Positions 60,389-64,000 of a stretch of DNA of 64,000 nt are shown here, piece by piece. Position 1 is the stretch's first letter. Each line of letters starts with the position of its first letter. Source of the DNA: Rhododendron vialii (lineage: Eukaryota > Streptophyta > Magnoliopsida > Ericales > Ericaceae); assembly GCF_030253575.1 (NCBI RefSeq), contig NC_080569.1, positions 6,366,001 through 6,430,000 on the forward strand. Direction: 5' to 3'. The position numbers were made by a program, and so were the translations under genes. Below the pieces are notes generated by a model. It searched no databases. It was not told the origin of the DNA and saw only the letters and a program-made list of their open reading frames with translations.

Positions 60389-61865
60389 CTAAAACCAATC
60401 GTAGATCCTTTCACTGTCGTAGCGACCGTCAAAGACTATTACTCGGAATTCAATGGTAGGCAACATCACAAACATGATATGGTTAAGACACTGCACATGG
60501 AGCGAGGCAGCCAATTGGTTGAAGGCATCGACATTGAGGCGCAGATCCTGGATAGGAATAATCCAAGTACGATCTGCCATCTTGACAACCATTTGTTCAA
60601 GTGCAAGCATTCTGAAGACATACCGAAGCCGGGTTTCAATCCCCTACAGAAGGAGACACATCGATCAGCTCAGAGGCGATGGGTTTTGAATTTCTGCATC
60701 AACTGTAAAAAGGCCAATAAGAAAAATGGAAGCACGACATACAGTGCGTAACTCAGGGCCATACACATTGAAATAGACAAACTTGACGACCGCATTGTGT
60801 GGTGTCAAAGTCGATGGCAAGCAAGCAGTGCGCACTCCACCTAGAACAAAGACGAAACATCACACAGACATGAGGAAAAATCTCAGAATAGGAACAAACA
60901 AAAGAAGAAGAGGACAATACATTACGGAATAATATATTCAGCCAAAAACATTGCTGCGGTAACCTGCCAAAGGCGGTAAATCTTGCCAGTGACCATTTGG
61001 ACCTGACCAATCAAACACAAGCTCGCGGCCATCTGCATCAAACATAATAGTATGAAAGACCCACTTGCGCTCGCACCCAAAAACAATCTTGTGGTCTGCT
61101 TTTAAGCCATGTGCTTCACGAAAATCATCCCAGCCATTGCGGAACTCTTGATTAACAACCTGAACCGACCATGCCTTCAATCCATGCCTGAGGATAACCC
61201 AAGTGCCAGAACCATCTGCCCTGAAGTACTGGCAAAGAGAACGAGGCAACCTATACAACAAAGACGAGAAAGCAATCAGTCATTCTTCAGAATTGCTAAG
61301 AGAAACAAACCCAAGGGCAAAACAAAACGACAACGCAGCAACTAACCTCAGCGATAACGGGAAGAGAAAAATCCTTGATATACCAACACTGGTCAACAGC
61401 TGCACAAAAATTAAGCGAGATTACACACCTAAGTTTAGAGTAATGGAAACAACACCAAAGGAGAACAAAAGGAGCTAAACGCATAACATCATTAAATGAA
61501 CAAAACAACGCAATAATCTGAGGCGCATAACATCATTAAATGGACAAAACAATGCAATAATCTGAGGCAATACCTTCCTCACTGTACCGCACAAACGAAT
61601 GGTAGACAATATCATCTAACCACGCATTCAATTGAAAACCATAACTCCACACACCAACATCACCTAAATTCAGAACACCCTGATAATCCTCGAGAAACTG
61701 AGGTAATGGTTTGTAAACCAATTGATTGTTTTGACCACGCACTCGAACAGCAGCAACCACCTGTTCACCCTGAGCAGTTTCCAGATAATAAAGCACCCCT
61801 CTTTCAGATATGACAGAAGGGTTCGTAATGACATCCCAACGCAGAAACGGAACCCGAACCGCCAT
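60389..61865 (-). CDS. Helitron passenger gene with B3-like DNA-binding segments, multi-exon
   Basis: Exon 1 (61,865-61,574) starts MAVRVPFLRWDVITNP and joins in frame, with GT/AG sites, to exon 2 (61,399-61,347, CWYIKDFSLPVIAE). Exon 3 (about 61,253-60,965) carries LPRSLCQYFRADGSGTWVI, WSVQVVNQEFRNGWDDF and HGLKADHKIVFGC, the pattern of a plant B3 domain (LP..., GW..F, L..D...F). A further exon near 60,835-60,720 and a last one ending at 60,389 (TWIIPIQDLRLNV ... FDGRYDSERIYDW) look like a second, weaker B3-type fold. The exon 2/3 junction I can find does not keep frame, so either my site is wrong or the gene is damaged. It lies in the Helitron 5' region on the same strand as Rep/helicase. 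It could be a captured host gene or a resident Helitron gene. Confidence 0.55.
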
Positions 61866-62844
61866 TCTGCAGACGAAACAAAAACGAGCAAATACCAAAA
61901 CACAACAAACGACAAAAAACAGACCTAACTCCCCAAAAAAACAATGCGACCACATAACATAAATGACCGAAGTAGCTAAAAAATGTAGACCGTTGAAGCA
62001 CGAGAAAACGCACAGCAACGCACACACAAAGCTTTACTCACAAAGACAAGAAAAGAACAACATCTCAAGCACGAAAATACAGCCCCCGCAACCGGAAGCC
62101 ACAGAAGCACCAAACAACAAAGCTAAATAGACCTTTCTAGCGAAAACAATCACAAAGCAGCAGCACGAAAAATAAAATAAAACAAGCGAAAGCACATCAC
62201 TCAACCCCGGAACACAAAACACAAATGGCTCAAAGACACAACCAACACCAACAATCAGAAGCCAGCCTGCATAACCCAAAACACAAACTCACCGTCCAAG
62301 AAGAACCAAATGACAACACCAAAATACACATCGCACACCCGGGGACGGGGGGGAGAAGAGACGAGCAGAACCATACCTCAAGCACAACGCAGAAGACGCC
62401 CGAAGCCGAGAACAGAAGCACAGCCGGCTACAAAAAAAGATCCAACAAAACGAAACCTCAAGCAAGCACCCCCAAAAAAAAAACCCTAGAAAACGAGGAC
62501 AAACCATAACCGACGAAAACGGCAATCGAAATCGCGAGACACACCAGAAAAACTCACCGAACCCGAAGGGAAAGAGGAGAGAGGGAGGGAAAGAGGAGAG
62601 AGAGCGGGAACAGCAGCTGAAGGACTGAACAGAAAAGTCTGGAAGCCCAAAAGCAAAAGGAAACGTGTTGGTCCATAACAAGAAACGCACCAACGGCGCA
62701 GATGCAGCCCGCATCCCACAGAGCCTCCAGAACACGCCACCTAGCACAGCAGCGGAAAAGACTGAACTGCCCAAGTGTCCAAGGCAGCACTGTTTGCAAT
62801 CGAAGGGCAAACTCGTCCCAAATTGGCAAAAAACCTCCGAAAAA
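61866..62844 (-). other. Helitron 5' region upstream of the B3-like gene
   Basis: Rich in aac/aca words on the plus strand, with purine tracts at 62,570-62,610. Overlapping open frames on both strands are compositional. It probably holds the promoter of the minus-strand gene, but I place no motif. Confidence 0.45.
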
Positions 62845-62870
62845 CTCCTCCTTTTTATATAGGAGGAGGA
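62845..62870 (-). other. Helitron 5' terminus (TC) with inverted repeat
   Basis: The minus strand begins TCCTCCTCC directly after the host T. CTCCTCC at 62,845-62,851 and GGAGGAG at 62,862-62,868 are inverted, so the first 26 nt could fold. Canonical Helitrons are not known for a 5' hairpin, so this may be chance in a CTC-rich sequence. Confidence 0.8.
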
Positions 62871-63372
62871 TATCTTATGTTCTTCTGATCTATTTCTTCA
62901 CTTCTTCCTTTTCAGTCCAAGGCACGTGCACAATAAATAAGATAAAAATAAGGGTAAACTATAGTTAACCCATTCTAACTAAGCCTCGCGTGCATTTTGT
63001 TCTCTCTAACTTTTTTTTTGACACTCAACCCCCTCTAACTAATTGAAAATCAAACAGTTATAACTTCTTCGTCCGAAATCGAAAACATGCAAATTATATA
63101 TCAATTTCGAGGTCTTGAAGTCAGCTTTCTAATGACACCAAAATCACATCATGATTCAAAGCACACAGAAAGTTATGATCAAAAGAGTAAGAGCTGGTAG
63201 ACAGAAAGACCGTTTTGATCATAACTTTCGGTGTGCTTTGAATCATGATGTGATTTTGGTGTCATTAGAAAGCTGACTTCAAGACCTCGAAATCAATATA
63301 TAATTTGCATGTTTTCGATTTCGGACGAAGAAGTTATGACCGTTTGAAGTTCAGTTAGTTAGAGGGGGTTGA
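62871..63372. repeat. segmental duplication, copy B, part beyond the Helitron
   Basis: Starts tatcttatgttcttctgat, matching 9056 onward of copy A, and runs into the foldback element until copy A stops matching (about 9593 = about 63,372). Confidence 0.88.
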
Positions 63373-63447
63373 GTGTCAAAAAAAAAAGTTAAAAGGGGCA
63401 AAGTGCACATGAGGCTTAGTTAGAAGGGGTTAACTATAGTTTACCCT
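62951..63447. mobile_element. complete foldback element
   Basis: Outer inverted ends agggtaaactatagttaacc and ggttaactatagtttaccct are flanked by the direct repeat aaaaata (62,944-62,950 and 63,448-63,454; 8 bp if one adjoining t is counted). The arms pair over nearly the full length about a centre near 63,205. 497 bp, no protein. The copy-A partner at 9140 lacks its right end. Confidence 0.85.
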
Positions 63448-63539
63448 AAAAATAAATACCCAACCAAAATCCAAGCTCACTTATATTTTTCTCCCTAATA
63501 TTATCTCCTCAATCACATTCCACTACTTTTTAATGTTGA

Positions 63540-63940
63540 TGGAGCAGTGAATTGAAAAGATGGTGTGGTTGGTGTCGGCTTTGTTGTCCGTGATTATTTG
63601 GGGTGCATTCTGGGAACGTGTTTTATTCTTTTGTGGATACTTTCAGCCGTGTTCTATTCCTTTTGTAGGCACTTTTAGCCCACGAACCACTGAGGCGCTG
63701 GGATTTTTGAAGCTCTGATTTCGGCTCTACAGAAAGGTTTTTCAAGTATTACCGTGGAAGGCGACTCGGCTTAGATCGTCCAGGCTCTTATCCAGGATGG
63801 GAAAAAAAGTTCAGATTGTAGCTCTATAATTTCAAATTGTTTAGAGTTTACAATGTTATTTTCATCCTGTACTTTTATGCATGTTAAACGTTTTTGTAAT
63901 AGGGTAGTGCACTCGCTGAGTAGGTAATTCCTGCCGGTGC
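63540..63940 (+). pseudogene. RNase H-like domain fragment, retroelement-derived
   Basis: Plus-strand reading gives VVRDYLGCILG, then after stops and shifts ALISALQKGF and ITVEGDSA, a stop, IVQALIQDGKKSSDCSSIIS, and FMHVKRFCNRVVHSLS: the order of motifs in the plant RNase H-like domain found at the end of LINE-type retroelements. In-frame stops near 63,678 and 63,773 show decay. Confidence 0.7.
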
Positions 63941-63953
63941 TCAATTAGAAAAT

Positions 63954-64000
63954 TGAGGGGGGGAGGGGGGGGGGGGGGGGAGGGGGGGGGTGTGTTTGTC
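63954..64000. repeat. G-rich tract at window end
   Basis: Almost uninterrupted G with a few A, then tgtgtttgtc. It could be a real homopolymer-rich repeat or a sequencing or assembly artefact. Confidence 0.7.

Larger units (their letters stand above)
28985..62870 (-). mobile_element. giant Helitron with nested Athila elements
   Basis: Copy A has the unoccupied site ...tataa|tatct... at 9055/9056. In copy B the same flanks are at 28,984 and 62,871 with no target duplication, so insertion was between A and T, as is standard for Helitrons. Read on the minus strand the element starts TCCTCCTCC and ends with a 7-bp hairpin 12 nt before CTAG. It carries, in order, a gene with B3-like segments, the Rep/helicase gene and an RPA70-like gene, all minus-strand. 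Two Athila retrotransposons are nested in it. Without them and their target duplications it would be about 14.2 kb. Rep/helicase lesions make this copy non-autonomous now. Confidence 0.93.

Noticed and set aside
61536..62810. Long hydrophobic or Ser/Cys-rich frames on the minus strand upstream of the B3-like gene
   Set aside because: They arise from aac/aca-rich plus-strand composition; only the part from 61,865 onward has a coherent, spliceable protein.
63954..64000. Telomere-like or G-quadruplex element
   Set aside because: Not a telomere repeat; a near-homopolymer at the window edge may be an artefact.
1..64000. CRISPR arrays, rRNA or organelle DNA
   Set aside because: No spaced short repeats of CRISPR type, no rRNA signatures, and the spliced genes and LTR elements show nuclear plant DNA.

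Overview
The window is nuclear DNA from a eudicot plant. It is AT-rich, carries a spliced cytokinin response-regulator gene with GT/AG introns, and is packed with plant-type transposons (Athila-clade Ty3/gypsy, Ty1/copia, Helitron, hAT/Mutator/PIF-like MITEs, foldback elements). I cannot name the species. There are no tRNA, rRNA or CRISPR features.

Layout. (1) 1.56-5.43 kb, minus strand: an apparently intact five-exon type-A response regulator (166 aa, ARR16/ARR17-like). Its long second intron holds a foldback element and a small MITE. (2) 4.19-9.59 kb is one copy (A) of a segmental duplication: the first two exons of this gene plus about 3.7 kb of upstream DNA. (3) 9.6-21.5 kb is a spacer of MITEs, a 0.78-kb tandem duplication, scrambled copia pieces and simple repeats. 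(4) 21.49-63.37 kb is the second copy (B) of the duplication. It has exons 1 and 2 only, and its upstream part is split by a 2.65-kb solo LTR, a 151-bp hAT-type MITE and a giant Helitron. (5) 63.5-64.0 kb is a decayed RNase H-like retroelement fragment and a G-rich tail.

The Helitron (28,985-62,870, minus orientation) is defined to the base because copy A preserves the empty A|T target site. It has a 5' TC, a 3' hairpin plus CTAG, and carries a decayed Rep/helicase gene, an intron-containing RPA70-like gene and a gene with B3-like segments. Two young Athila LTR retrotransposons are nested in it. Athila-1 (35,563-46,438, TSD GGCTG) sits inside the Rep/helicase gene; its gag-pol has one in-frame stop. 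Athila-2 (51,280-60,030, TSD ATAGG) keeps only gag-protease and looks chimeric with Athila-1. Without the two insertions the Helitron would be about 14.2 kb.

The main biological point is the type-A response regulator with a nearby 5'-partial duplicate. ARR17 partial duplicates are the sex-determining factor in poplars and willows. Whether this locus does anything similar is untested, but the architecture (one intact gene, one truncated copy with its upstream region, in recently rearranged transposon-rich DNA) justifies a check.
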